Positions 24,269 to 33,803 are shown, numbered from the stretch's first letter. The stretch: DNA of 64,000 bases from Candidatus Anammoxibacter sp. (GCA_021777105.1 JAIQZQ010000074.1:1-64000); one strand, 5' to 3'. Translations and numbers: made by a program. The notes: generated from the sequence alone by a model not told the origin.

Positions 24269-24736
24269 GTGCGCAGATTTGACAAAGAGATTACTGACAT
24301 AAATGAAATTGATGAGATATTGTCGTCTGCAAAGGTCGGCAGGTTGGGCACATCTGTTAATGACAAACCGTATATAGTCCCCGTTAATTTCGTCCATAGC
24401 GGCGACAAGATTTTTATACATAGCGCGGGCGAAGGACATAAACTTGACAATATCAAGGCCAACCCCAATGTATGTTTTGAAGTTGCTGAAATTGAATGCC
24501 TTTTAATTAAGCAACCCATTTGCGCCTCGTCGGCAAAATATCGCAGCGTAATAATGTTCGGCACAATCCGTTTTGTTGAAGATAACCAATCCAAATTTGA
24601 GGCTTTAAAACTGTTTGTTGAAAAATACACAGATGAGCCGTTTACCGACTCATTTACAGACGCAATGCTTACAAGGATTACGGTGTTGGAAATCACAGTT
24701 AAAGAGAGAACCGCGAAACAAAGCCCCGCAAAGTAA
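24269..24736 (+). CDS. Pyridoxamine 5'-phosphate oxidase-family flavoprotein
   Basis: I place the start at GTG 24269 (VRRFDKEITDINEIDEIL), which matches the family's usual beginning; the upstream ATG at 24224 lies in a palindromic GCCTGCCCGGCAGGC sequence and would add an odd tail. The 155-residue product has the split-barrel FMN-binding fold of NimA-like proteins: VGRLGTSVNDKPYIVPVNFVHSGDKIFIHSAGEGHKLDNIKANPNVCFEV. Members bind FMN, F420 or heme and include nitroimidazole-resistance proteins. The substrate is not predictable. It lies 62 bases after aroF and could be co-transcribed, though the palindrome between may end transcription. Confidence 0.7.
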   Translation: MRRFDKEITDINEIDEILSSAKVGRLGTSVNDKPYIVPVNFVHSGDKIFIHSAGEGHKLDNIKANPNVCFEVAEIECLLIKQPICASSAKYRSVIMFGTIRFVEDNQSKFEALKLFVEKYTDEPFTDSFTDAMLTRITVLEITVKERTAKQSPAK

Positions 24737-24889
24737 ATCCAGCGGCATTTCGATTGCTTAAATTTAGAGTTTTTAAATTCATAGAAATAATAGAACATGC
24801 ACCCTGCCTGTGTTTTAATTGATCACTAGCAATCACCATATGGAGCTTTCAAAGCATTTTTCCTAACTTTTAACCAGGAGCTTTTTACA

Positions 24890-26071
24890 TTGGATATAGT
24901 CGCTTCAAAAAGAGTTCAATCAATTGGAAACTACGCGTTTGCCGAGGTTGACAATCAGGTAAAGATACTAAAATCAAAAGGAATTGAGCCGATTGATTTT
25001 GGCGTAGGCGATCCCACCGTGCCAACTCCTGAAATTGTCAGAAAAGCGACGCAGGCCGGAGTTGACAAAAGGAAATCCGCCGGCTATCCAAGCTATATTG
25101 GGTCGCAGGAATATAGAGCGGCTATTAGCGCATGGATGTTAAGAAGATTTGGCGTGACTGTGGACGCGGATAACGAGATAGCCTCAACCGTAGGTTCAAA
25201 AGAGGCGGTGTTCAATATTGCAGAAGGTTTTATTAATCCCGGCGATTACGCCATAATGCCTACGCCCGGGTATCCGCCGGCACAAAGGGGAACTCTTTTT
25301 GCCGAAGGCGTTCCGTATTTCTATCCACTTCTGCCTGAAAACAATTTTCTGCCTGATCTGAAATCCATACCCGAACATATAGCCGAAAAAGCTAAGTTGA
25401 TGTGGATCAACTACCCAAACAACCCATGCGGAGTTAGCGCGCCTCCGGCTTTTCTTAAAGAAGTCGTTGAATACGGCTTAAAACACAACATAATTATTAT
25501 ATCAGACGAAGCGTATATTGATCTCTATTATGGCGACGAACCCGCGCACAGCATTTTAGAAGTGACAAAGGAGAATGTTGCGGCTATTTTCTCAATGTCA
25601 AAACGCAGCGCAATGACGTGTTACCGCGCCGGCTGGGTTGCGGGCGATAAACGCGTGTTGGACATATTTAAAAAAGTTAAAACCAATATTGATTCCGGCA
25701 CTGCCACTTTTATACAAGACGGCGCTATTGCCGCGTTAAATGATGAGGCTCATGTTGATGCTTTTAGAAATGAATATCGGACTAAACGCGACATCATGGT
25801 TGACGCGCTCAAGGCTGCCGGATTGCCTGATTGCAAGCCCGACTCAACCATATACATTTGGCAAAAAGGCCCTGAAGGCATGACCTCGGTTGAGCTCGCC
25901 ACAAGATTGCTGTCCCCTGAAATAGCCATTGTCACAACTCCAGGAACATGGATTAGCGACACAACGGAAGACGGCCTAAATCCCGGCGAAGGATACGTTA
26001 GATTTGCCCTGGTTCCAACCATAGAGCAAACAAAAGAAGCCGCTGAAAAGATAAGAAATCTTCGATTGTAA
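24890..26071 (+). CDS. dapL: Aminotransferase, probable LL-diaminopimelate aminotransferase
   Basis: The 393-residue PLP enzyme of class I/II has PLP-binding motifs: STVGSKEAVFNIAEGF, NYPNNPCGVSAPPAFLKE, SDEAYIDLYY, and the Schiff-base Lys in SMSKRSAMTCYRAGW; the C-terminal Arg is in GYVRFALVP. Its pattern (IEPIDFGVGDPTVPTPEIV) and length fit the DapL group that makes LL-diaminopimelate for lysine and cell wall, though a broader amino acid aminotransferase is possible. Translation starts at TTG, with CCAGGAG nine bases before it. It follows a non-coding gap of about 150 bases and is not in an obvious lysine operon. Confidence 0.65.
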   Translation: MDIVASKRVQSIGNYAFAEVDNQVKILKSKGIEPIDFGVGDPTVPTPEIVRKATQAGVDKRKSAGYPSYIGSQEYRAAISAWMLRRFGVTVDADNEIASTVGSKEAVFNIAEGFINPGDYAIMPTPGYPPAQRGTLFAEGVPYFYPLLPENNFLPDLKSIPEHIAEKAKLMWINYPNNPCGVSAPPAFLKEVVEYGLKHNIIIISDEAYIDLYYGDEPAHSILEVTKENVAAIFSMSKRSAMTCYRAGWVAGDKRVLDIFKKVKTNIDSGTATFIQDGAIAALNDEAHVDAFRNEYRTKRDIMVDALKAAGLPDCKPDSTIYIWQKGPEGMTSVELATRLLSPEIAIVTTPGTWISDTTEDGLNPGEGYVRFALVPTIEQTKEAAEKIRNLRL

Positions 26072-26169
26072 TTGCTAAATTGAGTGATTTTAAAAATAGT
26101 GGCACAGGCATCCTTGCCTGTGTTTCATCGAATAGTTCCAAAACGGAAGTTTTGGAACTATTCTGGAAT

Positions 26170-26517
26170 TTATTTCAACTTATCTATCTCTTTTTCCGAA
26201 AGCCCTGTTATTTCCAATATTAGCTCGCGATTCATTCCTTTAGAAAGCATCCTCTCTGCTGTTTCAAGTTTGCTCTCAAGTTTGCCCTCAAGTTTACCTT
26301 CAAGTTTGCCCTCACGTTTCCCTTTTTTTATTCCTATTTTCTCAGCTGTTGTTATATACGACATTTGTTTTTCCTCCTCGTATTTAAACAATTCTTTATG
26401 AAATTTGTTTGATAATTCATCAGGCAGCGCCATTATCCAGTCTATAAATCCGTAAAGGTTTAATATCTCTTTTTTCTTATAGCTCTTTTTGTATGGTTCT
26501 AAAATATTTTGAAGCAA
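26170..26517 (-). pseudogene. Rpn-family nuclease/transposase, C-terminal fragment
   Basis: The 115 codons correspond to the C-terminal part of Rpn-family (PD-(D/E)XK) recombination-promoting nuclease proteins: IDWIMALPDELSNKFHKEL, MSYITTAEKIGIKKGKREG, then GKLEG repeats and ERMLSKGMNRELILEITGL. The nuclease core that should precede it is missing; the open frame starts at a TTG inside a palindrome at 26511-26530. The fragment is therefore 5'-truncated and probably silent. A second, frameshifted copy of the same tail lies at 27684-27918. Confidence 0.7.
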
Positions 26518-26538
26518 TCTGCATGATTACTCCAGGCA

Positions 26539-26699
26539 AGTAGGTTGGGTAGAGCATAACGAAATCCAACATAAAGCTGAACATATACATTGTATTTGGG
26601 CATTGCGAAAGATGCCACGGATTTTTCAAAGAGTATTAACATTGTATTGTGGTGGAAATGGCAATATATGTTGGGTTTCGTTCCTCTACCCAACCTACT
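26539..26699. repeat. Element with 33-35 bp inverted ends (AGTAGGTTGGGTAGAG type)
   Basis: AGTAGGTTGGGTAGAG...CCAACATA at 26539-26573 is matched inverted by TATGTTGG...CTCTACCCAACCTACT at 26667-26699, with only a few differences. About 93 bases lie between. This type of inverted repeat, containing GTTGGGT and CGAAACCCAAC, is dispersed in many bacterial genomes. It separates the Rpn tail fragment from the toxin-antitoxin pair. Confidence 0.65.
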
Positions 26700-26847
26700 A
26701 TCCTGTCAATCCTGCATGTCCTGTCTAACATTTACCATGGCTATAATTCCGCCATTCCACGTCAAACGTCAGAAAAATCTAAATTCTATTCTCAAAGCCT
26801 GCCTTGCCGGCTTCTCTCAAAATTACGATTAATTCAATTTATATGAC

Positions 26848-27126
26848 ATGTTGACAATAGGCGCACAATGTGCTAATGTCGCAAAGAAGCAAAAACTTAA
26901 AAAAGAACGCGGGATTTCATTTGAAGTTATTATGTTTAATATTGAAAAAGAGCAAATCATTGATATTGTTATGAACAAAAACCAAAAGAAGTATAAAAAT
27001 CAAAAACTATTTATTGTTAATGTAATGGATTATGCTTACGTTGTTCCTTTTACTGAAGATGAAAATGAAATATTTTTGCACACAATTATTCCAAGCCGGG
27101 AAATGACCGGCAAATATTTGAGGTGA
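26848..27126 (+). CDS. BrnT/RelE-like toxin of a CopG-linked module
   Basis: The 92-residue product contains KLKKERGISFEVIMFNIEK, KKYKNQKLFIVNVMDYAYVVPF and FLHTIIPSREMTGKYL, matching small toxins that are paired with CopG-type antitoxins; the C-terminal PSREMTKxYL ending is typical. The fold is BrnT- or RelE-like, so ribonuclease activity on mRNA is likely. The first 12 or so residues look unlike the family, so the true start could be slightly later, but no better start with a ribosome-binding site is seen. The antitoxin gene begins 4 bases after its stop. Confidence 0.7.
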   Translation: MLTIGAQCANVAKKQKLKKERGISFEVIMFNIEKEQIIDIVMNKNQKKYKNQKLFIVNVMDYAYVVPFTEDENEIFLHTIIPSREMTGKYLR

Positions 27127-27130
27127 GAAA

Positions 27131-27409
27131 ATGAAGAAATATAACATGGATCAAACTGAAAGAGACCTTTTACGGTCAGTAGAAAACAATGAATGGGTTT
27201 CAATAGGCAACAAAAAACAGGAATTCAAAAAATATGCTGAAATTGCTAAAAACAGTTTGAAAAAAGACAAAAGGATTAATATCCGTATAAACCGCAACGA
27301 TATTGAATCAATTCAAATTAAAGCAATTGAAGATGGCATTCCATATCAAACCCTGATATCAAGTATTCTTCATAAGTACGCTTCAGGAAGACTTATTGAA
27401 AAAGTTTAA
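27131..27409 (+). CDS. CopG-type antitoxin
   Basis: This 92-residue protein has the ending NIRINRNDIESIQIKAIEDGIPYQTLISSILHKYASGRL, which is a ribbon-helix-helix DNA-binding domain: a strand with RINIRI, then two helices. The N-terminal half (ERDLLRSVENNEWVSIGNKKQEFKKYAEIAK) binds the toxin in this family. Antitoxins of this kind neutralise the partner and repress the operon. It follows the toxin gene by 4 bases with a GAGGTGAG ribosome-binding site inside the toxin's last codons, so the order is toxin then antitoxin, the reverse of HicBA but normal for this family. Confidence 0.8.
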   Translation: MKKYNMDQTERDLLRSVENNEWVSIGNKKQEFKKYAEIAKNSLKKDKRINIRINRNDIESIQIKAIEDGIPYQTLISSILHKYASGRLIEKV

Positions 27410-27683
27410 AACTGCGTCTCAGGATTATATTTATTTTATACGACAAAATTCCGTTGAGAGTCAAACGCCGCTTAATTTTAAGAGTCAAACATGTATAGAA
27501 TGCAGGTTGAAAGAAAAATTAATGTTTGCCATGCTTATGCGCAACTTTGGTGTATTACACAAGGACTCTTTTACACCTGTCTATTATCTTTGGTTCTGCC
27601 GGGTTGGACTGGATTTCGTAGTTGGTTGAGCGCTATGAAAAAAGATTTGCCGCCTCCTTTATGGCCGTCAAATACACCCTATT

Positions 27684-27918
27684 ATCAATCTCTTTTTCCA
27701 AAAGCCCTGTTATTTCCAATATTAGCTCGCGATTCATCCCTTTAGAACGCATTCTCCGTGCGGCTTCAAGTTTGCCTTCAAGTTTGCCTTTTTTTATTCC
27801 TATTTTTCTGCTGTTGTTATATGCTGCATTTGTTTTTCCTCCTCGTATTTAACCATTTCTTCATGAAACATGTTTGATAATTCATCAGGCAGCGCCATTA
27901 TCCAGTCTATAAAACCGC
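27684..27918 (-). pseudogene. Second Rpn-family tail, frameshifted
   Basis: This minus-strand stretch repeats the 26170-26517 tail: FIDWIMALPDELSNMFHEE, then ITTAEK followed by a one-base deletion that creates TAG. After the shift the frame continues with IGIKKGKLEGKLEA and SKGMNRELILEITGL. It is therefore a dead paralogue. Its upstream end joins directly to a relic of a YVTN-protein gene at 27911-27969, so the two were fused by deletion. Confidence 0.7.
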
Positions 27919-27969
27919 AATTAACAGTAAATGAGATGCGCGAAAAATGAAATTAAAAACTGGTATCAT
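27911..27969 (-). pseudogene. 5' relic of a third YVTN beta-propeller gene
   Basis: Reading from ATG at 27969, the minus strand gives MIPVFNFIFRASHLLLIAVL, closely parallel to the start of the protein at 33378 (MWTVLNSIFRVPHLLLIAVL), and then stops. The bases upstream of both starts are also alike (TTTATAAATTTAATCAATTCCGG type). The rest of the gene is gone and replaced by the Rpn tail. Confidence 0.65.
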
Positions 27970-28040
27970 ACTAAATGCCTCTATAAATTTAATCAATTCC
28001 GGGTTCGGCAAACAGGTAGTGTCAAGACTCTTGTATTAGT

Positions 28041-28631
28041 TCAGTTTGCAGGTTTTGACAATGGAGTTCTTCCATAAGGTAGCCTACTTATAGTCAAATC
28101 TATTTCATCGCCTATTATATTTCGAATATATTTTATATATCCTTTAATTTCCTCATCATTAAACCGTTTAGGATCAATTGAAACCTCAAGAGAATGACTG
28201 ATAGAATCATAACCTATACGCGTAAATGGAAGGATTTTCTTTAGATTCTCTTTGCCCTCTTTAGTCGAACCCTCTTCAGCTTCAATAGCATCTAATAGCA
28301 AATCAAGCTTTTCACGAACTTTCTCTTCCTTTTCTATATCTTCACGACTTTTAAACCATGCCGTCATTTCATCTTCAAGTTCTTGTAATTGCTTATTTAT
28401 TGACGCTACTTCGCTTTCTGTTGTCGCTTTATCTCTCTGTCTAATTAATGCCCTAATTTCATCCTTGTCATGTCTTGGTATTGAGCTGCTACTCATTTGA
28501 TATTTTATTATATTAACCCCTTTTTTTAATTTAGCTTCAACCGTGTTAACGTTGCCTAGTTGTATAAACAAAGCAAAAATTGATCTTGCAAACGCTAAAA
28601 ATATAAACCTTTTTAAACATTCGTGTTTCAC
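28041..28631 (-). CDS. Predicted secreted coiled-coil protein, unknown function
   Basis: The 196-residue frame starts at GTG and begins with a hydrophobic stretch (FIFLAFARSIFALFIQLG) that could be a signal peptide, although it is not classical. Residues 50-120 are charged and predicted to form coiled coil (IRALIRQRDKATTESEVASINKQLQELEDEM). The C-terminal 55 residues (GYDSISHSLEVSIDPKRFNDEEIKGYIKYIRNIIGDEIDL) look like a small folded domain. I recognise no family. It lies upstream of the YVTN relic on the same strand. A later start at the MSSSSIPRHDKDE Met would give a cytosolic version. Confidence 0.5.
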   Translation of the reverse strand: MKHECLKRFIFLAFARSIFALFIQLGNVNTVEAKLKKGVNIIKYQMSSSSIPRHDKDEIRALIRQRDKATTESEVASINKQLQELEDEMTAWFKSREDIEKEEKVREKLDLLLDAIEAEEGSTKEGKENLKKILPFTRIGYDSISHSLEVSIDPKRFNDEEIKGYIKYIRNIIGDEIDLTISRLPYGRTPLSKPAN

Positions 28632-29058
28632 TGTATTTGATCCTTTGTGATTGGTTACGGAAACGCAAAAATTACATCAAAGAATAATTCAATTATAAAT
28701 GAATTTTAATTTTAACTATGAGCGCGCATATGAGTTACGGCAAGGCGGCAAAAAGATAATGTTACAAAAATTTAAACAAAAAATTCTTCTATTTCTCTGT
28801 TTTCCTCTGCGCTCTTTGCGGTCTCTGCGTTTATTATGACGAATGGCAGCTTAAAATAGAGATTAACGATAAAAATAGCAATCTAAAAAGCCCGCCGTTA
28901 GGCGCTAATGTAACAAAGTTTGGATAGTCGCTTAAAGCAGTGGCAAATGGAACACGCATTTCATGGTTAAAAAGCGATTTTCACATATAAGAGCAAAAGA
29001 AACATGTAAAAAGAAACTAATGTGAATATTCCCAGCCCGTTTGAATAATATTTCTATT
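28632..29058. other. Intergenic region with generic repeats
   Basis: Includes a 'CTCTGCGCTCTTTGCGGTCTCTGCG' type dispersed repeat (around 28800-28835), written here as separate phrases CTCTGCGCTCTTTGC and GGTCTCTGCG. No gene is seen. Confidence 0.4.
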
Positions 29059-30870
29059 CTAATTGGTTTTCTTTGGAATGGTGGCTGTCGTTATGTTCCT
29101 GCCATCAGGAAAAGTTACAGTCAGCGTAAATGTTGCGTCTTCGCTTGAAACAAATCTAAATCTGCCTGAAACAGTGGCTATGCCCTCGGCATTTGTCACG
29201 CTGGATGAGGTTTTAACAACAGCCCCAAATCCTGTCCCTTTAAGTTTCACATGCATATTCGACACAGAGCCTATGTTTGGGGTAAAGATAGAGACAATAA
29301 TATCCTGAGCCCGTAACGAAGGGCTTAATTCTTTAGGGTTAATATCAATAACAAATCCGGTTGGATTGGGAGTGTTGACGGGCGTCAGTGGCGGTGTTAC
29401 CTCTGGAGTCGGAGTAGCCACTGGTGTTGGTTTAGGGGACTCAGATGCAGTTGTAGTTGGCTCCGGAGTCTCTTCAGGGAATTCTCCTGGAGGAAAATGC
29501 GGAGGGAGAACACTTATTAGTCCTGTTTTCTCTTTTGTGTCTGTTTCTGATGAATTTGAAACAGTTAATTTAACTGAAAAGCCGCCTTCTCTTTCATAAA
29601 CGTGTATAGGATTTTGTTCTGAGCTTGTTTTCCCGTCTCCAAATTCCCACAACCAATCTGTAATGTCTCCAGTGGATAAATCTTTAAATTGTGTAGTAAG
29701 CGGAGCCCTGTCATTGGTATTGCCGGTAATGAAATCCGCCCTTAAATTTTTTAAAGGCGTCGTGCTCGCCTTTTTATTATCCTCTATAACCGTAACAATC
29801 GATGAGGTTTTGTCCAACACATATACAAGGTTGCTTTTGGAATTGACGGCTATGCAGGATGGAACGGCATCTTCCATAAGGACATTTACTATCTCATTAG
29901 TAAAGCCATTGATTACATATAGCTTGCTACTCTCCGGATCAGACACATATACATGGTTGGTTGATGTGTTTATTCCAATTTTAGGCGTTCTTTTGGTAAA
30001 CGGGTCAGTTTTTCCTATGGTTGCAATAATATTATTAGTTGAACCGTCTACAACACCTGCAAGGTTGACAGTTGTTTGCGCCACATAAATACGATTAGTT
30101 TCAACGTTTAAAGCTATATCTCCAGACATTCCTTCAAAACTGTCTGTGTCGGCTATACGGTTGCTTGATCCGTCTATAGCAAAGAAAAATGTAACGTCAA
30201 ATCCTGATGACACATAAATGAAGTTTATCACAGGGTTAACTACTATCCCGGTTGGAATTGCCGATACTCCGCTTCCTGGGCCGAATTCAAATATCAACGC
30301 AATCGAATCAATAACGGTATGGGTTACACCGTCAATGACTCCCATAAAAAATGTTCCCGGACTGCCCACATATATTAAATTTGTTTCAGGGTTGACCGCG
30401 ATAAAGTCAGGATGTTTTGGCGTTGACTCTAATTTCCTTGGGAGAGGCCGTGGCGTTGGTATAGACGGGTCGGTAAGTCCTGATAATACAGACTCAATGG
30501 TAGTGATAACCTTGTTAGTCTGCCCATCAATTACGCTAATGTCTCCGTTGGAATCACCCACATAAATAAGATTTGTGATCGGGTTGACTCCGATACCGTT
30601 TGGTTTGCTGCCGACTTTAACATTTGCGACTAATTGATTGGCCGCTCCGTCCACTACGCTTACATTATCGGCATCCATATTAACAAGATATATGAGATTC
30701 GTCTCATGGTTTACGGCAATTTCTGTTGGTTTATTCGTAACCTCAAAAGTCGACGTCACTGTTTGCGCAGATATAGGACAGCCAATAGCTCCAATAATAG
30801 CAAATATTAACACAGATATTAGAATTGGAAGACAGGAACGATAATAATGTATGCGTTTTCTGGTTGCCAT
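29059..30870 (-). CDS. Secreted YVTN beta-propeller protein with PKD domain
   Basis: I start at ATG 30870 (MATRKRIHYYRSCLPIL), where a signal peptide begins; the 30951 start would add an unlikely leader. The 603-residue product has a signal ending near GAIGCPISAQ, then seven or more YVTN-type repeats (such as IAVNHETNLIYLVNMDADNVSVVDG) forming a beta-propeller to about residue 370. A PKD domain follows (WLWEFGDGKTSSEQNPIHVY), then a Pro/Thr-rich linker and a C-terminal Ig-like domain of about 90 residues. Such proteins sit on the cell surface or in the periplasm and bind ligands or partners. It is paralogous to the protein encoded at 31042-33378. Confidence 0.8.
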   Translation of the reverse strand: MATRKRIHYYRSCLPILISVLIFAIIGAIGCPISAQTVTSTFEVTNKPTEIAVNHETNLIYLVNMDADNVSVVDGAANQLVANVKVGSKPNGIGVNPITNLIYVGDSNGDISVIDGQTNKVITTIESVLSGLTDPSIPTPRPLPRKLESTPKHPDFIAVNPETNLIYVGSPGTFFMGVIDGVTHTVIDSIALIFEFGPGSGVSAIPTGIVVNPVINFIYVSSGFDVTFFFAIDGSSNRIADTDSFEGMSGDIALNVETNRIYVAQTTVNLAGVVDGSTNNIIATIGKTDPFTKRTPKIGINTSTNHVYVSDPESSKLYVINGFTNEIVNVLMEDAVPSCIAVNSKSNLVYVLDKTSSIVTVIEDNKKASTTPLKNLRADFITGNTNDRAPLTTQFKDLSTGDITDWLWEFGDGKTSSEQNPIHVYEREGGFSVKLTVSNSSETDTKEKTGLISVLPPHFPPGEFPEETPEPTTTASESPKPTPVATPTPEVTPPLTPVNTPNPTGFVIDINPKELSPSLRAQDIIVSIFTPNIGSVSNMHVKLKGTGFGAVVKTSSSVTNAEGIATVSGRFRFVSSEDATFTLTVTFPDGRNITTATIPKKTN

Positions 30871-31041
30871 AGTATTGTTTAAGAAGATAATTAGTATTCT
30901 AAAATATTTTTCTATGCTGAAAATTATAGTATTAATCCTAACAAATAACAAACTGATTTTGCCTATGTTCCTGAAGCTATGAAAACGCCGCTTCTAATAA
31001 ATTCTCACTCAGTGTTTTTAACCTGTTTTTGATTAATTTTG

Positions 31042-33378
31042 TTACTTCTGGCTAATGGTTGCAGTTAAACCGTTCACTTTGAACAGGATTTCACCATGTT
31101 TTTTGATAAATCCAAACCTGAATTTAAATTTAGCCGCGCCGTCTTTGCTCGTGATCATTGATGACGGAGTTACAATTGAACCAAATCCATGCGCGGAAGC
31201 TTTAACATTTATACCGGAAACCGGTATGCCGAATAGGTCTAAAACTGTTACAGTCGCGTCTTTAAGCCTTAGAGAACTACCTGAAGTCAAAGGAGTTGCA
31301 ATTAACTGCGTGATTGCAACTGGAGTGGGCGTGGGGGAAACATCAGGCGTTGGGGATGGGGTTGATGGGGGAGGGGGCGTTGGAGTCGGAGTTAATGATG
31401 AAGGTTCAATGTTATCTAAAATAACAGACACGCTCGGCAGGGAGAACTGCGTGGCATATATAAGATTTGTATCCGGATTTACATTAATACCTACTGCTCC
31501 AGAGCCTAAATGAACGCTTGTAATGAACTGGTTTTGCAATCCGTCTATAATGTCAATAACCCCTGCGTCAATTGCGTATACATGATTGTTTGATTGATTA
31601 ACGGCGATTGTAAGCAAGGATGTAAATAACTCGACAGTGGCTATAAGCTGATTCGTTAATCCGTTGATTACTTCAATTGAATCTTCTCCTCTATTAGACA
31701 CATAAATGTGATCAATCACAGGGTTGACGGCTATGTTTAACATTTCTGAAGAGGAGCCGAGTTCAATTATAAAATCCACTTCATTGGTCCTCCCGTTAAT
31801 AACATTAACTTTATAATTAATGTCCCTAAACTTCGGGTCGGTTGGCTGCTTGCTTAGAGCATAAATTTTATTGCTAACGGTATTTATGTCAAGATCAACA
31901 AGTTCTGCCCCTACGTCAACAACATCGACAACCTTATTGTTGGAACCGTCAATCACAAGAACTGTTCCTTCAGGAATAAAACTATCCGCCGGTATATCAT
32001 AGTTGTTTTTAGCCAAATATATCAGGTTTGTTTCAGGATTAACGGCAATGCCGGCTAATTCGCCCTTAAACTCCCTGGTATTAACAGTTTCGACAACCTC
32101 GTCAATTGAGCCGTCAATAACGCTTATATTATCATCCCCTTTATTAGCTACATAAATTTTATTAGTAATATTGTCTACACTAATTCCTCCCGGCCTGTTC
32201 CCTACTTTAATGGTTTTGATCTTGGTATTATCCGTTCCATTAATTACAACAACTTTGTTGGTAACGCCTGCTATATATACTTTATTGGATGATTTATTAA
32301 CGCCGGCGTACAACGGTACAAAGCCGATACCTACGGTTTCAACAACTTTGCCGGCCGAAGCATCTATAATGCTGACGCTATCGCTGGGCGTATTTATAAC
32401 ATAAATAAAATTTGCAACTGGATTTACCTCAATTTCTTCCAAGGTGGCGCCGATTACCTCAATAACGCCGACAACTTTATAGGTTGAGCCGTCTACAACT
32501 ATTATATTATTGTCCGGGTGGTTGGATGCAATATAAATTTGATTTGAAATATGATTAATCGCAACGCTTCGTATATCAGCTTCTATTGTAAACTCTTCAA
32601 TAGTTTTGTTGGTGAAACCATCTATAACTAAGATATTGCCGTTTGCAAGATTTAAAACAAATATGCGATTAGTAGCTGGGTTAACTCCAATAATGTTAAA
32701 GGGGTCGTCAATTTCAATAGTTGTAATGGTCTGGTTTGTGTCGCCGTCCAGCGTATAAATAAATTGTAAGTTGTCTGCAATATAAATTCTGTTTGTCGCG
32801 GTATTTATATGCGTTCCGGCTCCGCTGATTCCGGTTTCAAATTCAAGGATGGAAATTACTTCATTTGTTGCTCCATCTATAACGGTAATAAAATTTTCTA
32901 ATACATCAAGAAAGGAGGTAGACACATAAACCAGGTTGGTGTTTGGGTTAACGTCAACTGTAACAGGCGTAAAACCAACCGGAACAGCGGCTATAATTTG
33001 ATTGGTTTTCCCGTCAATTACAGTTACAGTTCCATCGGATCTCTCTCTAGTTACAACATAAACACGATTTGTGGCTTCATTGACTGCGACACCTCCTACT
33101 TTTTTCATTCCACCAATTGTGTCGATTATCTTATTAGTTAATCCATCAATAACACTAACATTGCCGCTATGAATATTCGTAATATAAATCCGGTTAGTCC
33201 TCGAATTTACCGCAATCCCAGAAGCTCCCCGCGCATTTCCCGTTTCAGGAGTTAGATCTATTCTGGCGACAATTTCCTGAGCAAAAAGAGTGGCGCAACA
33301 CGATGCTAAGGGCAGGGATAAAACCGCAATTAGCAGCAAATGAGGCACACGAAAAATGGAATTTAAAACAGTCCACAT
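31042..33378 (-). CDS. Large YVTN beta-propeller lipoprotein
   Basis: The 778-residue protein begins with a signal peptide containing LPLASCC, a good lipobox, so it is probably lipid-anchored. About thirteen or more YVTN-type repeats fill residues 40-640 (pattern: INxxTNxIYVxNxxxDNISVIDG), enough for two propellers. A Pro/Thr/Ser-rich linker (TPTPTPPPPSTPSPTPDVS) precedes a C-terminal Ig-like domain. It is a paralogue of the 29059-30870 protein, with the same order of propeller, Pro-rich linker and Ig-like tail. The near-identical repeats suggest internal duplication. The role is likely ligand or partner binding outside the cytoplasm. Confidence 0.8.
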   Translation of the reverse strand: MWTVLNSIFRVPHLLLIAVLSLPLASCCATLFAQEIVARIDLTPETGNARGASGIAVNSRTNRIYITNIHSGNVSVIDGLTNKIIDTIGGMKKVGGVAVNEATNRVYVVTRERSDGTVTVIDGKTNQIIAAVPVGFTPVTVDVNPNTNLVYVSTSFLDVLENFITVIDGATNEVISILEFETGISGAGTHINTATNRIYIADNLQFIYTLDGDTNQTITTIEIDDPFNIIGVNPATNRIFVLNLANGNILVIDGFTNKTIEEFTIEADIRSVAINHISNQIYIASNHPDNNIIVVDGSTYKVVGVIEVIGATLEEIEVNPVANFIYVINTPSDSVSIIDASAGKVVETVGIGFVPLYAGVNKSSNKVYIAGVTNKVVVINGTDNTKIKTIKVGNRPGGISVDNITNKIYVANKGDDNISVIDGSIDEVVETVNTREFKGELAGIAVNPETNLIYLAKNNYDIPADSFIPEGTVLVIDGSNNKVVDVVDVGAELVDLDINTVSNKIYALSKQPTDPKFRDINYKVNVINGRTNEVDFIIELGSSSEMLNIAVNPVIDHIYVSNRGEDSIEVINGLTNQLIATVELFTSLLTIAVNQSNNHVYAIDAGVIDIIDGLQNQFITSVHLGSGAVGINVNPDTNLIYATQFSLPSVSVILDNIEPSSLTPTPTPPPPSTPSPTPDVSPTPTPVAITQLIATPLTSGSSLRLKDATVTVLDLFGIPVSGINVKASAHGFGSIVTPSSMITSKDGAAKFKFRFGFIKKHGEILFKVNGLTATISQK

Positions 33379-33803
33379 ACAAAATTCCTTTATAAATTAA
33401 ATCAATTCCGGATTGTAACTATCCCGCGTGTCAATCTTCAAACTGAGTGAAACCTCTGAATAATGTTGGTATCTTTGGCTGGAACAGTCATGCAGACAAC
33501 TCTAAATGTTTTTTGATCGTGTAAAACGCAATATTGCCAAGATGCGCAGATGGTTTTTATAACGTTTTGAAGCAATCTACAAGATTGGACTAACGATAGA
33601 TCTATTAATATTCGTCCCTCACCCATTCATATGGCATGGGATGAGACTCGCTATACAATTAACCGTGTTTTCTATTCCAGTTCAGTTCAAGGCTTCGTCC
33701 AGCCGTTACAATGCTACATGAGTGGGTAAGGTCACGGATGACGGCGCTTATTAAAATAAAAAGATTACGCGCAATTTAAATAAAAGGCATATTTCCCTGC
33801 CTA

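Noticed and set aside
26101..26125. TGGCAC...TTGCC considered as a sigma-54 promoter
   Set aside because: The spacing between the GG and GC elements is too long and no gene follows in the right direction.
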